Notes: generated by a model from the letters alone, not told the origin. Counted from the first letter of the stretch, positions 1 to 7,780 are shown. The stretch: DNA of 63,306 nt from Paramagnetospirillum marisnigri (GCF_001650715.1 NZ_LWQT01000049.1:1-63306), one strand, 5' to 3'. Program-made: numbers and translations.

Positions 1-140
1 CTCCGTCGCCCCTGGCCAGGCAACATCAACCATGCTTCACTAACATTCGATCTGGAGCCGCCATTGGGGGCCGGTCACTATTCACATTTTGCCGTATATT
101 GGCGTTCTCTAATGTTGCTGTCAGCCCGTTGATTAAAGGC
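1..140. other. Chromosomal flank left of the element
   Basis: No convincing coding region or RNA gene is visible in these 140 bases. They lie outside the left copy of the 45-bp repeat and are read as host sequence. A gene whose end lies outside the window cannot be excluded. Confidence 0.4.
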
Positions 141-168
141 AAAAAAAACCGCTGGGTTGCCCCAGCGG
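141..168 (-). terminator. Intrinsic terminator inside left att core
   Basis: An 8-bp perfect stem, CCGCTGGG (149-156) and CCCAGCGG (161-168), has a TTGC loop. Read leftward it is followed by eight T (148-141), the classical rho-independent layout. It would stop leftward transcription leaving the element. On the plus strand the tail is only CTTGAGTTTT, so it is weaker in that direction. Confidence 0.75.
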
Positions 169-185
169 CTTGAGTTTTGGGAGGA
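141..185. repeat. attL candidate: left copy of 45-bp direct repeat
   Basis: This is identical over 45 bases to 9162-9206; the bases on either side differ between copies (ggc versus aat before, ttt versus aac after). It starts with eight A, contains the CCGCTGGG/CCCAGCGG hairpin and ends TTTTGGGAGGA. Its position next to the integrase gene fits an attachment-site core. Confidence 0.75.
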
Positions 186-230
186 TTTTTCGTTGCATAA
201 AAAAGTGAAAAAAAACAACGTATTCAATGG

Positions 231-269
231 TTGGTGACATGAGCAGGTCACATTTACAGGTCACATTTT
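231..269 (+). repeat. Left sub-terminal repeat (arm-type site candidate)
   Basis: This 39-bp block matches 9075-9113 at 32 of 39 positions in the same orientation. It contains three related motifs (TGGTGACAT, AGGTCACATTT, AGGTCACATTT). It sits 45 bp inside the left core, while its partner sits 48 bp inside the right core. This is consistent with arm-type sites for the element integrase; function is inferred from position only. Confidence 0.55.
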
Positions 270-325
270 GATTGATGTGCGGACGTTAAATAGGTAGGGT
301 TGGCACTCCATCGGAGTGTGGTGTC

Positions 326-2200
326 ATGCCCAAGGATAGCGGGCTTTCGAAGTATCTGTTTCGTAAGGGCGGCACATTTTACGTTCGAATGGCTGTTCCA
401 AAAGAAATAAGGGGGGCTTTTGGCGGTAAGGATATCCTCCTTCGCAGTCTCAGGACTGGTGATCCGAAAGTCGCCGAGATAAGAAAGGATATTGAGGTCG
501 GGAAAATAAAGGCCGATTTTCAGCGCCTTTCAAATCCTGACCATTTTGCACGCTCTTTGACATCATCATTACGGTGGTCACTCAACGCCGATGGAACTGC
601 TTCTATCATGGAGCCTGTTGAGACAAAGGCGACCGCCATTGGGGCGCTTTCTGTGCAAATCCTCCTGGAAGATGACCCGGAGAAGAGGGCCGAATTAGAG
701 GCCAGAAAGCAAGTCATGCTTGAAAAAATGCAGTCATCTGTTTCCGAATGGAAAGAGGACTTCCTGACGAGAAGAGGCCCTTTCGCCCGCGATCATATTG
801 ATGTAGCCAATCCAACGGACGTCCAGTCGTGGGTGCGAGACGCCAATAGGTTCTCCGAATTTATGGATGGCGGAAAGCCTCTCGATCAATCCATCCCCCT
901 TGATGCTCTCGCCGCCGAGATCAGTGGGCGGGACGTCAGCGAAACGGTAAGGGCGCAGATCGTCCAAGAGATTCCTTCCGCCTTGCTGCCCGAGCGCGCA
1001 TGGCCATACCTGTCCCGTGCCCGGTCGCCCAGTGTGCCGAACGCGGATAACATCACCTTGGGCGATCTCATCAAGCGGTTTTTCGCCGACGACAAACGTG
1101 CAAACCTCGATACTGCCACTCGGCGCAACTACAACACGACCATCGAGATCATGATTGATCTGCTTGGAGCGAATACGCCGCTTCGGGCAATAAAACGTGA
1201 CGATATTCGGAGGGTGCAGAGGGTCATAAGATACTTACCGCCCCGAGCCAAGGACTGCGAACGATTTCGTGAAATGACCTATCAACAGATTTCAGAGATC
1301 GCTGAGAAAGAGAAGATAACTGCTATTAAATCTGGAACCCGTAATAAATACATTCGTAACATTGGAACATTGTTCGCTTATGCATTAGAGGAGGAAAAGG
1401 TCGAGAGTAACCCTGCCCTTGGCCTTCTGCTACATCTTCCAGAAGACCGAAATGAGCAAGGAAAGGCTCCATTTGACTCGGATGATCTTCGGGCGATGTT
1501 TCCTAACACATACCAGATGATGGGATTAAATTGGCTTCCGTTGGTTATGCTCTTTCAAGGGTTCCGGCCAAACGAAGCCGCACAGTTGGATACCGCGGAC
1601 GTCATCAGGGTCGATGGCATTTGGGTATTTGACTTGACTGAGGAAACCAAGGGTCGGGTCGGTTCGGATCGCTGGGCCGACAAGTCATTGAAGAATGAAA
1701 CTTCGGCGGTGCGGCGGGTGCCAATACATCAAAAGTTGATCGATTTTGGATTTATTGATTATATTAAGTTGCGTATTGATGCAAATAAGCAAAAGTTGTT
1801 TGACGTAAAGCGGTATGGTCAGGCTGGATACTTTTTATCAGTCCAAGATCAGTTTGCCGCATGGCTTGAAGGTGTTGGCGTGAAAAATCCCAGCACATCG
1901 CCGCATTCGTTTCGCCATACTTGGGCGACGAAATCCTTTGGGGTCGTTCATGACGGTCTTCGGAAGATTATGGGTGGATGGACGCTAGGCAAAGGCGTCG
2001 ATGTTCAGACGTATCTTCATACAAATCTGCTTGATATCCATCGAATGAAGGCGGAACTGGACAAGGTGACGTTCGATATCTGCAACACCGATCCCGATCC
2101 TGCCCGAACTCATCCGGGGTTGATCGCGACCAAGTTAAAACGGCGGGCGACGCGGAACGGGAAGCGGCGCAGAACTATCCTTGCGGACACGCCCACTTGA
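326..2200 (+). CDS. Tyrosine-type site-specific integrase
   Basis: Integrase of the phage-type tyrosine recombinase family, predicted to catalyse insertion and excision of the surrounding element. The N-terminus (about residues 8-50, KYLFRKGGTFYVRMAVP) resembles the DUF6538 domain that often precedes such integrases. A SAM-like core-binding region lies around 245-365. The catalytic domain shows Arg414 in GFRPNEA, the H-x-x-R box His527/Arg530 (PHSFRHTW), a GGW motif near 550 and the nucleophile Tyr563 in TYLHT. At 624 aa it is long for the family, mainly from the N-terminal part. The ATG follows a GGAGTG ribosome site. The gene is AT-richer than the chromosome and lies about 140 bp inside the left 45-bp repeat, typical for an element integrase. 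Confidence 0.95.
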   Translation: MPKDSGLSKYLFRKGGTFYVRMAVPKEIRGAFGGKDILLRSLRTGDPKVAEIRKDIEVGKIKADFQRLSNPDHFARSLTSSLRWSLNADGTASIMEPVETKATAIGALSVQILLEDDPEKRAELEARKQVMLEKMQSSVSEWKEDFLTRRGPFARDHIDVANPTDVQSWVRDANRFSEFMDGGKPLDQSIPLDALAAEISGRDVSETVRAQIVQEIPSALLPERAWPYLSRARSPSVPNADNITLGDLIKRFFADDKRANLDTATRRNYNTTIEIMIDLLGANTPLRAIKRDDIRRVQRVIRYLPPRAKDCERFREMTYQQISEIAEKEKITAIKSGTRNKYIRNIGTLFAYALEEEKVESNPALGLLLHLPEDRNEQGKAPFDSDDLRAMFPNTYQMMGLNWLPLVMLFQGFRPNEAAQLDTADVIRVDGIWVFDLTEETKGRVGSDRWADKSLKNETSAVRRVPIHQKLIDFGFIDYIKLRIDANKQKLFDVKRYGQAGYFLSVQDQFAAWLEGVGVKNPSTSPHSFRHTWATKSFGVVHDGLRKIMGGWTLGKGVDVQTYLHTNLLDIHRMKAELDKVTFDICNTDPDPARTHPGLIATKLKRRATRNGKRRRTILADTPT

Positions 2201-2256
2201 TCCAATCCCATCTTCGGCAGTGATCAGCGGCCATCGCTCTCCGGTCATGTCATGGG

Positions 2257-2874
2257 TTATAGCGGGCCGTTGTTGTGGGAGTGACTCTCAAGCATGCCGA
2301 GCATCCTTTGATAACGCTCGTCTATGGATTGAACGTCCAATGCATTTCTGCATTTAATGTGTTTATTTTCCTTGATGAGGGCCTGACGCCATAGCGCCAG
2401 TACATCATGAAAAGACTCAGTTTTGGTGATAACGCTGTTGTGGAAGGCTCGAACGTGGGTCACCTCTTCCCCCACCCACGTTGGTAGCACTATGTCCTGC
2501 CAGGGATGGAGTAGCTCGACCTCGGCTACGACCAATCCAGTATGGCGTCCTTTGAATTCATCAATCTCCCAGGACAGGTCACCGACAATCCACACATGGC
2601 GGACTTTTTCCACTGGCCGATTGGGGCAAGTCGTGAGCAACTGCGCGGCGGTGTCCGGCGGAATTGAGCACTCTGCCTCCCATCTCGTTCCGGCAAAGAC
2701 CGGGGTTTTGACGGTGATAGTTCCCAGCTTCTCAGTCCAGCGGACGCGTAGGGTAATGCCGGGGGCAGAAGGCAGGTATCCCTGTCGGATGTAATGTCCC
2801 GGGGCATCACGGGGCCATCCATCGCGGACCAGGAACTTTCGTTCAGTCTCAGTACCGAGGATCATATTGTGCAT
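2257..2874 (-). CDS. CYTH domain protein (triphosphate tunnel metalloenzyme family)
   Basis: The protein begins with the family signature E-T-E-R-K-F-L (ExExK motif), followed by basic and acidic beta-strand pairs (LRVRW, TVKTP, RWEAE, WEIDEF, LVVAEVE) typical of the CYTH tunnel fold. Relatives hydrolyse inorganic triphosphate or thiamine triphosphate, or act as adenylate cyclases; substrate cannot be decided here. The start is uncertain: a GTG at 2922 gives 221 aa, but family members start just before ExExK, so ATG at 2874 (205 aa) or 2865 is preferred. It lies downstream of the histidine kinase on the same strand and could be the last gene of that leftward transcript, which would end at the terminator in the left att core. 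Confidence 0.8.
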   Translation of the reverse strand: MHNMILGTETERKFLVRDGWPRDAPGHYIRQGYLPSAPGITLRVRWTEKLGTITVKTPVFAGTRWEAECSIPPDTAAQLLTTCPNRPVEKVRHVWIVGDLSWEIDEFKGRHTGLVVAEVELLHPWQDIVLPTWVGEEVTHVRAFHNSVITKTESFHDVLALWRQALIKENKHIKCRNALDVQSIDERYQRMLGMLESHSHNNGPL

Positions 2875-3055
2875 GGACCGTAAATCCCGCCGGATGCAGC
2901 GCAAGTGTCCTCCCAGTGACACTGTGATTGCAATGGCCGATGCGGCAGATCGACTCTACTTTCCTGTCGATTTCCCCATTCGGGGCAACTTCTGACTTTC
3001 GGGCTGATCAACGTCAGAGCGGTCGGCTGCGGCACAGATGGACAGCAGGAACGGC

Positions 3056-4180
3056 TCATCTCAGGGATGTCGGAGCATCGGGCAATATGACCACAAACGT
3101 CGTTCCTTGGCCTTCCTTGCTATCGACCTCAATTCGACCGCCGTGGGCCTCAACTATCCGCGAGCAAATGTAAAGTCCAAGCCCGTTCGATCGCTCCCCT
3201 GCAGTCCCGATCTTACCTTTTACGAAGGGCTTGAAGAGATTAGCCATGACGTCTGGCGGAATGCCGCTACCGTGGTCAGAAACCGACAGTCGTTTACCGC
3301 CCTCGTCCTCGGACACTGAAACGGTGACGACATCACCGGCGCTGGAGAATTTGATCGCGTTGCAGATCAGGTTGTTGAGCACCTGCTTAACCTTCACAGC
3401 ATCCCCTTCGGTCCAAGCCGGTTTTGCATCAACGATAAGATGAACTTGCTTTTTTTCAGCGGCGACAGAGCCGATGGCAACGGCTTCTTCCGCTACAGCT
3501 ACAAGATTGATGCACTGCCAATTAACCTTAATGTCACCGGCATCGGCGATGGCCAGTTCCAGCACTTCCTCGATCAAATCGTTCATGAAGCTGGCTGCTT
3601 CGCGGATGGCTGTGAGCGAGCTGACCATTCGTGGCGACAGAGAGTTTTCTTCGGTCATTTCAAGGAATTCGGCATAGCCGCTGACCGCCCCAATGGGGTT
3701 CCTGAGGTCGTGTGCCAAAATCCCGAACAATTTGTTTTTCATCTCAACGGTGGCGCGGAGATCCTTGACCAAGGCTTCACGCTCTAGCATCAGGTTTATG
3801 CGGGTGATGGCGTAGCTGATCGCCCGCCACAGCATAGGACCAGTGAAGTACCCCTTTACCAGATAGTCCTGCGCCCCAAGGGCAACCGTCCGTTCGGCAA
3901 ACAAGGCGTCGTCTTGGCCGGTCATGATGATGATGGGAAGGCTTGGAGCCGCCTCGCGCATGCGCAGAAGCGTTTCCTCCCCCATCGCATCGGGGAGGGA
4001 AAGATCGAGCAGAACGATGTCCGGGCCGTTGCTGGAACCGAGATGACACCGCGCCTCCACCAGCGTCACTGCGAATGACACTTGGAACTCGGGCAGCGTC
4101 GATTCTGCGAGTGCGACCGCAATCAGTTCGGCATCACCAGGGTTGTCATCAACAACAAGGACCCGCAATGATTCTCTCAT
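3056..4180 (-). CDS. Hybrid response regulator-histidine kinase
   Basis: This 374-aa protein has an N-terminal receiver domain (residues 5-120; acidic pair Asp11/Asp12, phosphoacceptor Asp59 in LLDLSLPD, Thr87, Lys109). A HisKA dimerisation domain follows, with His157 in ILAHDLRNP, and then a HATPase domain (N box NLICNAIKF, G1 DHGSGIP, G2 GLGLYICSRI). It has no membrane segment or separate sensory domain, so input would come through phosphorylation of the receiver by another kinase or through partners. Its start overlaps the stop of the DUF2934 gene by four bases (ATGA), implying translational coupling. It belongs to a four-gene leftward cassette carried by the mobile element. Confidence 0.93.
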   Translation of the reverse strand: MRESLRVLVVDDNPGDAELIAVALAESTLPEFQVSFAVTLVEARCHLGSSNGPDIVLLDLSLPDAMGEETLLRMREAAPSLPIIIMTGQDDALFAERTVALGAQDYLVKGYFTGPMLWRAISYAITRINLMLEREALVKDLRATVEMKNKLFGILAHDLRNPIGAVSGYAEFLEMTEENSLSPRMVSSLTAIREAASFMNDLIEEVLELAIADAGDIKVNWQCINLVAVAEEAVAIGSVAAEKKQVHLIVDAKPAWTEGDAVKVKQVLNNLICNAIKFSSAGDVVTVSVSEDEGGKRLSVSDHGSGIPPDVMANLFKPFVKGKIGTAGERSNGLGLYICSRIVEAHGGRIEVDSKEGQGTTFVVILPDAPTSLR

Positions 4181-4383
4181 AGATCAATCCAGTTGCCGTC
4201 GATGGGGACATTCACGCTTGGAAAGGTAATTATTCGCTTGGACAGTTTTTTCTGACATGCGGCTTCCTGGAGCACCCAGCGTTCTGCCATACACCAGAAT
4301 TCCAGGTCTCGCCCCTCTGGCCGACCTGCAATTATCCAAAGTTTCCGAGCAATTTTTTCAATCTTCGCCTTATGATTGCTCAT
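4177..4383 (-). CDS. DUF2934 domain protein
   Basis: Small protein of 68 aa. The segment KIEKIARKLWIIAGRPEGRDLEFWCMAERWV matches the DUF2934 pattern (helix, then GRPEGRD and an E/W-rich helix), here in its shortened form. The function of DUF2934 is unknown; members often sit near signalling genes in alphaproteobacteria. An AAGGTGA ribosome site lies 5-6 bases upstream of the ATG at 4383, which is why this start is chosen over the upstream in-frame one at 4428. The stop overlaps the kinase start by four bases. Confidence 0.75.
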   Translation of the reverse strand: MSNHKAKIEKIARKLWIIAGRPEGRDLEFWCMAERWVLQEAACQKKLSKRIITFPSVNVPIDGNWIDL

Positions 4384-4393
4384 GGTATTCACC

Positions 4394-4654
4394 TTATGGT
4401 GAGGCATGAAACACGGGGCCTTCGCCACACGTGGCTACTTTGCCGCATAAAGGTTCCATTCCTGTCGATCTGCCCAGCCTGCATTCCTCGCAACGCCGGA
4501 GTAGCCGCAATGCCGTTTCGACGCCACGGACCGCCATGCAGACGAACTCCGCATCATATTTGTCACTGTGGCTGAGGATCGTCTGCGAGGCGGACATCAG
4601 CTCTTTGGCAGCTCGATGTCCATAGCAGTAGGATCGATCCAATTCACATTGCAT
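4394..4654 (-). CDS. Small hypothetical protein, CxxC motif
   Basis: Not recognised. The 86-aa frame fits between the receiver gene (ends 4670) and the DUF2934 gene (starts 4383) on the same strand with spacings of about 15 and 10 bases. It is largely helical, with a cysteine pair RRCEECRLG near residue 55 and further Cys at 3, 10, 39 and near the C-terminus. The ATG at 4654 has only a weak ribosome site, and no alternative in-frame start exists because of an upstream stop. Support comes from packing in the cassette rather than homology. Confidence 0.45.
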   Translation of the reverse strand: MQCELDRSYCYGHRAAKELMSASQTILSHSDKYDAEFVCMAVRGVETALRLLRRCEECRLGRSTGMEPLCGKVATCGEGPVFHASP

Positions 4655-4669
4655 GCGGCACCGTATTGC

Positions 4670-5185
4670 TCATGACAGTTTCTCCGCCGGGGCGAAGAAA
4701 CGCATTAACCGTGGCGCTTTCTCCTCCATGAATCGAGAAAAGCCAAAAGGAGCGACTATGTGCAGCTTCGGAACATGCTCCTCATGGGCCTGCTCCATGG
4801 CGCGGACGGCGACGGGAAAGAGCTTCCTGAGGGACAGCGGCTTGGATACGCGGGCGGTGGCTCCCGCCTCAATGACCTGACCTGCCATATAAGCCTCCAT
4901 CCATTCGTCCTTCTTGGGATCGGTCAGGACGATGATTGGGATGTTCCGCTTGCACCCGGCTTTGCCGTTGCGGATCTCGCGGACATGGTCGAGACCGCTG
5001 ACACCGTCGCTTTCATACTCGACGATCAGCAAATTGGGCTTGTAGGCCCGCAAGACACTCAAAGCTTCCTTGTGGTTTTCCACTTCAGTTATTTGGTGAT
5101 GGCCGGGGTAATTGAGAATCATCCCGATCAGGTGACGAAGTGGTCGGCTCTTTTCTTCAATGACGATGTGCTTGATTTTCGACAT
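4670..5185 (-). CDS. Response-regulator receiver protein with Glu at the phosphosite
   Basis: Stand-alone receiver-like protein of about 171 aa. The fold signature is present: IKHIVIEEK at the acidic pocket, NLLIVEYESDGVSGLDHV at the phosphorylation loop, IIVLTDP with the conserved Thr and VSKPLS with the conserved Lys. The phosphoacceptor Asp is replaced by Glu (residue 56 from the chosen start, 60 from the longer frame), so it may be a constitutive mimic or phosphorylation-independent. A C-terminal tail of about 40 residues has no DNA-binding motif. The ATG at 5185 follows a GAGGTG site, preferred over the ATG at 5197. First gene of the leftward signalling cassette. Confidence 0.85.
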   Translation of the reverse strand: MSKIKHIVIEEKSRPLRHLIGMILNYPGHHQITEVENHKEALSVLRAYKPNLLIVEYESDGVSGLDHVREIRNGKAGCKRNIPIIVLTDPKKDEWMEAYMAGQVIEAGATARVSKPLSLRKLFPVAVRAMEQAHEEHVPKLHIVAPFGFSRFMEEKAPRLMRFFAPAEKLS

Positions 5186-5365
5186 GCTACACCTCATTGC
5201 ATTCCAGTATCACTTGTGCGGCTCTTTATGCTGCGGCGCACACATCTTTTCAAGTTACCGTTATCTGGCCTTTATATGACGATCAAACTGCCAAATGATG
5301 GGTGGCGAGCAACTGGGTCATCGCCAGTCATTCCCCTCGACGGAAACAAGAACAGCACCAAGTCA

Positions 5366-5424
5366 GGTAGGCGGCGCATTTAGGCAAATGGGACAGGCCC
5401 ATTTGCGTGCGCCTCCCGCCTACC
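5366..5424 (+). other. Candidate origin of transfer (oriT), IncQ/MOBQ type
   Basis: Nested inverted repeats lie just upstream of the relaxase gene. The outer arms GGTAGGCGG (5366-5374) and CCGCCTACC (5416-5424) are perfect, as are the inner arms GCAAATGGG (5384-5392) and CCCATTTGC (5398-5406). Immediately after the inner hairpin comes GTGCGCCTCCC (5407-5417), which resembles the nick-region core of IncQ-type origins (GTGCGCCCT). In IncQ plasmids the relaxase recognises a hairpin adjacent to the nick in this arrangement. There is no T-run, so a terminator is unlikely. The assignment is inference from sequence and position. Confidence 0.6.
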
Positions 5425-5446
5425 GGCGGTCGATCCGGGGTGCGCC

Positions 5447-6583
5447 GTGGCGATCTACTCTTTCAGCGTCAAGCCGCTGGCGGCCGGAAAGGTCGGCCCG
5501 GCATTGGCCTACCAGACTCGCCAGCCATTGCGGCTGGACGCCCAGACATTCCGGCCATCCAAGACCGGCGGCTTGGCTGCCGAGGGCATCGTCTGGCCAC
5601 CGGGCGCTTCCGGGGACCTTATCTTCGGCGGGCGGGACGTCCTATGGGCCGCCGTGCTGGACGGCGAGCGCGTCCGTAAGCGCGGGCCACGACAAGGCGA
5701 CATCCGGCGAAGGGCCGTGGCCGGCCGCACCGCCATCGTGGCTCTTCCGCATGAACTGTCCGCCGCCCAGCGCCATACGCTGGTGGAGGAATTCGCACGG
5801 GAGATCGCGGAGAGATACGGGTGCGCCGTTGATTACGCGCTCCATGCTCCTGATGCCGCCGGAGACCACCGCAACCATCATGCCCACATCGCCCTGACCG
5901 AACGGGTCATCTGCGGCGATGGAACCGGCCCGAAAATAAGAGCTTTCGGCGGTAGCGACCGGGCCGAGGAACTGCGTCGGATACGACAGGCGTGGGAAGA
6001 CTGCTGCAACCGCCATCTCGCACGCGCCGGGTTTGTGGAACGGATCGATGCCCGATCACTGGAAGCGCAGGGAATTGGACGAAGGCCCACCCGCCACCGT
6101 GGCCCCGGACAGACCGCCATCGCCCGCAAGCGTCCAGCCGTTTCATGGGCGGTTGCGATGGTGCCCCATGACCGGCGATCAATGCGCAAGGACGCCCACA
6201 CCGCCGTCTTGGCGCTCGCCAGTGCCGTCCGGCTCGCCAATGACGAAGCCTCTCGGCTGGCCGCATGGAAGTCGCTCCTGACCAACTGTCGGGACGCGGT
6301 CAAGATGGGCCTCGCCCAAGGCGATGCTCTGGACTTGGCCAAGTGGGCGCTGAGGGCCGAGGCCGCAGCGGCATGCACGAAAGCATCGGCGCGGCCTTCC
6401 GGCACCCGCCTAGGTAAGCGTGTCGGGCAAGTGCTGGCCGAGGCCGCCGAGCCGATTAACGATGCGCGCACCGGAAGGATCAATGCCGAGGAATATCCCG
6501 CTGGCGAACTGGACCCAATCCTTACCGCATTGACTGCCGCGCACGGGGCGGTGCGGCGGTTCCACCGCCAGCGGGCACGGTAA
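5447..6583 (+). CDS. MobA/MobL-family relaxase (MOBQ type)
   Basis: DNA relaxase predicted to nick the element's oriT and remain covalently attached during conjugal mobilization. The N-terminus MAIYSFSVKPLAAG and Tyr22 align with the IncQ MobA start and its catalytic Tyr25. The metal-binding box is NHHAHIALTER (His145-x-His147), followed by WEDCCNRHLARAGF and RIDARSLEAQGIGR, a conserved MobA-type segment. At 378 aa it is close to a relaxase domain alone, without the fused primase of RSF1010 MobA. The GTG start follows a CCGGGG stretch. The gene ends convergently with, and overlaps by 62 bases, the gene at 6522-6965. A host plasmid or ICE would have to supply the mating pore. Confidence 0.9.
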   Translation: MAIYSFSVKPLAAGKVGPALAYQTRQPLRLDAQTFRPSKTGGLAAEGIVWPPGASGDLIFGGRDVLWAAVLDGERVRKRGPRQGDIRRRAVAGRTAIVALPHELSAAQRHTLVEEFAREIAERYGCAVDYALHAPDAAGDHRNHHAHIALTERVICGDGTGPKIRAFGGSDRAEELRRIRQAWEDCCNRHLARAGFVERIDARSLEAQGIGRRPTRHRGPGQTAIARKRPAVSWAVAMVPHDRRSMRKDAHTAVLALASAVRLANDEASRLAAWKSLLTNCRDAVKMGLAQGDALDLAKWALRAEAAAACTKASARPSGTRLGKRVGQVLAEAAEPINDARTGRINAEEYPAGELDPILTALTAAHGAVRRFHRQRAR

Positions 6584-6965
6584 AGCCAGCGGATTGGATT
6601 ACCAGCAGAACCAGTTGCAGTTCGGCTGTGGTCAATTCTCCGAACGCCCCGTTGCAATGCCAGCGGTGCAGATAAGCCGCCAACCTCGCTCTGTTCTGGA
6701 TCAGGATGCTCGGGTCGCGCAGTTTGTCGAGAGCACCGGGCAACAGCACCGCGACGCGGTTCCCGAGGGTGTATTCCACGTTTCGGCGCTGCGCTGCCCA
6801 CCATTCTGGACGATTTGCCCATCTTTGGGCGTCGGTGATCCCGCCGTCATCCCAGAATTCGGCATCGCCCGGCCCTTCGTCCCATGGGATGGGACGGCGC
6901 ATTGCAGCGGTTAGGCTGCGTTTGGGCTGTGGCTCGAATGCGGTGGGTTGTGCGTGGTGTTCCAT
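6522..6965 (-). CDS. Hypothetical protein in mobilization region
   Basis: Not recognised. This 147-aa soluble protein has an acidic, Trp-rich segment (IPWDEGPGDAEFW, RWANRPEWWAAQRR) followed by helices. The ATG at 6965 follows GGAGAA at good spacing and is preferred over the upstream start at 7004. Its 3-prime end overlaps the relaxase 3-prime end by 62 bases on the opposite strand. Because it lies beside the relaxase it could be an auxiliary mobilization protein, but no MobB/MobC signature is visible. Confidence 0.55.
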   Translation of the reverse strand: MEHHAQPTAFEPQPKRSLTAAMRRPIPWDEGPGDAEFWDDGGITDAQRWANRPEWWAAQRRNVEYTLGNRVAVLLPGALDKLRDPSILIQNRARLAAYLHRWHCNGAFGELTTAELQLVLLVIQSAGFTVPAGGGTAAPPRARQSMR

Positions 6966-7243
6966 GGTGTTCTCCGGGAGCGGCATTGCCCGCCAACCAT
7001 ACATAGGGCGACCTTCAAGGCCGGTAAGGGCAAGCCATCATCATCGGCTTTCTTTGCTTTCGGCTCCAAGAGCATGCGATTTCTAATGCGTGCTAGTTTG
7101 TGATTCAATTACAGCCTTAGCAAGCATTTTTCAAAAATTGTGCCCCGGCCCCATCGGATCGTGAGATCGCGAACACAGTATTCTGTCAGCAGGCCGGAAT
7201 GGTCCGGGCGCTGTGTGAGATTTCGGAAGAAGGGGAAGTAATC

Positions 7244-7636
7244 ATGAGCGCACATGATTTGATTGAAAAATGGTCCGCATTTGAAGAGGCCCTTGCGAGA
7301 TTTCGTAAAATATTAGTGGAAGCCCCGCCCATAGATGTGATGACCGAACACGCTAGAGGTAAGGCTATTAAATCGTTTCGACGATACGGTGATCCGCAAT
7401 GGCCATTAGAACTAGAATATGCAAAGAACAGAGTGTTGCAGGCTATGAAGGAGTTGTTAATTGCTGGCGGCGACATTAAAAAAATATTAAATAAGACAAA
7501 AGAACACGCAGTAATATCCGGTATAGCCAAGAGTATATCTAATGGAATAGACGCTTTTGAAACTACTTTTCCGGAATGGTTTTACATAGATTTAATCTTC
7601 GAGCGGTATCTGCCGCCAGACTTTTCCGATCCATGA
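7244..7636 (+). CDS. Orphan AT-rich hypothetical protein
   Basis: Not recognised. This 130-aa, mostly helical protein begins MSAHDLIEKWSAFEEALARF and has many Lys/Ile codons (ILNKTKEH, ISGIAKSISNGI). Codon use is strikingly AT-rich compared with everything around it, including most of the element, so it was probably acquired separately. The ATG at 7244 follows GGGGAAG. The opposite-strand frame at 7186-7530 is judged a shadow because it lacks a ribosome site. A hairpin terminator follows at 7735. Confidence 0.6.
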   Translation: MSAHDLIEKWSAFEEALARFRKILVEAPPIDVMTEHARGKAIKSFRRYGDPQWPLELEYAKNRVLQAMKELLIAGGDIKKILNKTKEHAVISGIAKSISNGIDAFETTFPEWFYIDLIFERYLPPDFSDP

Positions 7637-7734
7637 TTTTAGTAAAGAGAGAAAACGTCCTATATTGATACTGGCGCGGCAGGCTCCTTCGTCGCGGCCA
7701 AGGCGCTCTCGGATGCACCGTGAGCGAATGTGCG

Positions 7735-7762
7735 AAGGGCGGCCCATGGAGGCCGCCCTTTT
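7735..7762 (+). terminator. Intrinsic terminator
   Basis: A perfect 10-bp stem AAGGGCGGCC (7735-7744) and GGCCGCCCTT (7751-7760) with a 6-base loop leads into TTTT (7759-7762). It separates the rightward orphan gene from the convergent RepA-like gene and may serve both strands (AA at the far side). Confidence 0.65.
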
Positions 7763-7780
7763 CGGTGCCGGAGGACATCT

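Noticed and set aside
6911-7108. 65-codon leftward ORF in the mobilization region
   Set aside because: Overlaps the start of the better supported gene 6522-6965, with no ribosome site or family.
7186-7530. 114-codon leftward ORF opposite 7244-7636
   Set aside because: The plus-strand frame has a ribosome site, and the minus frame does not.
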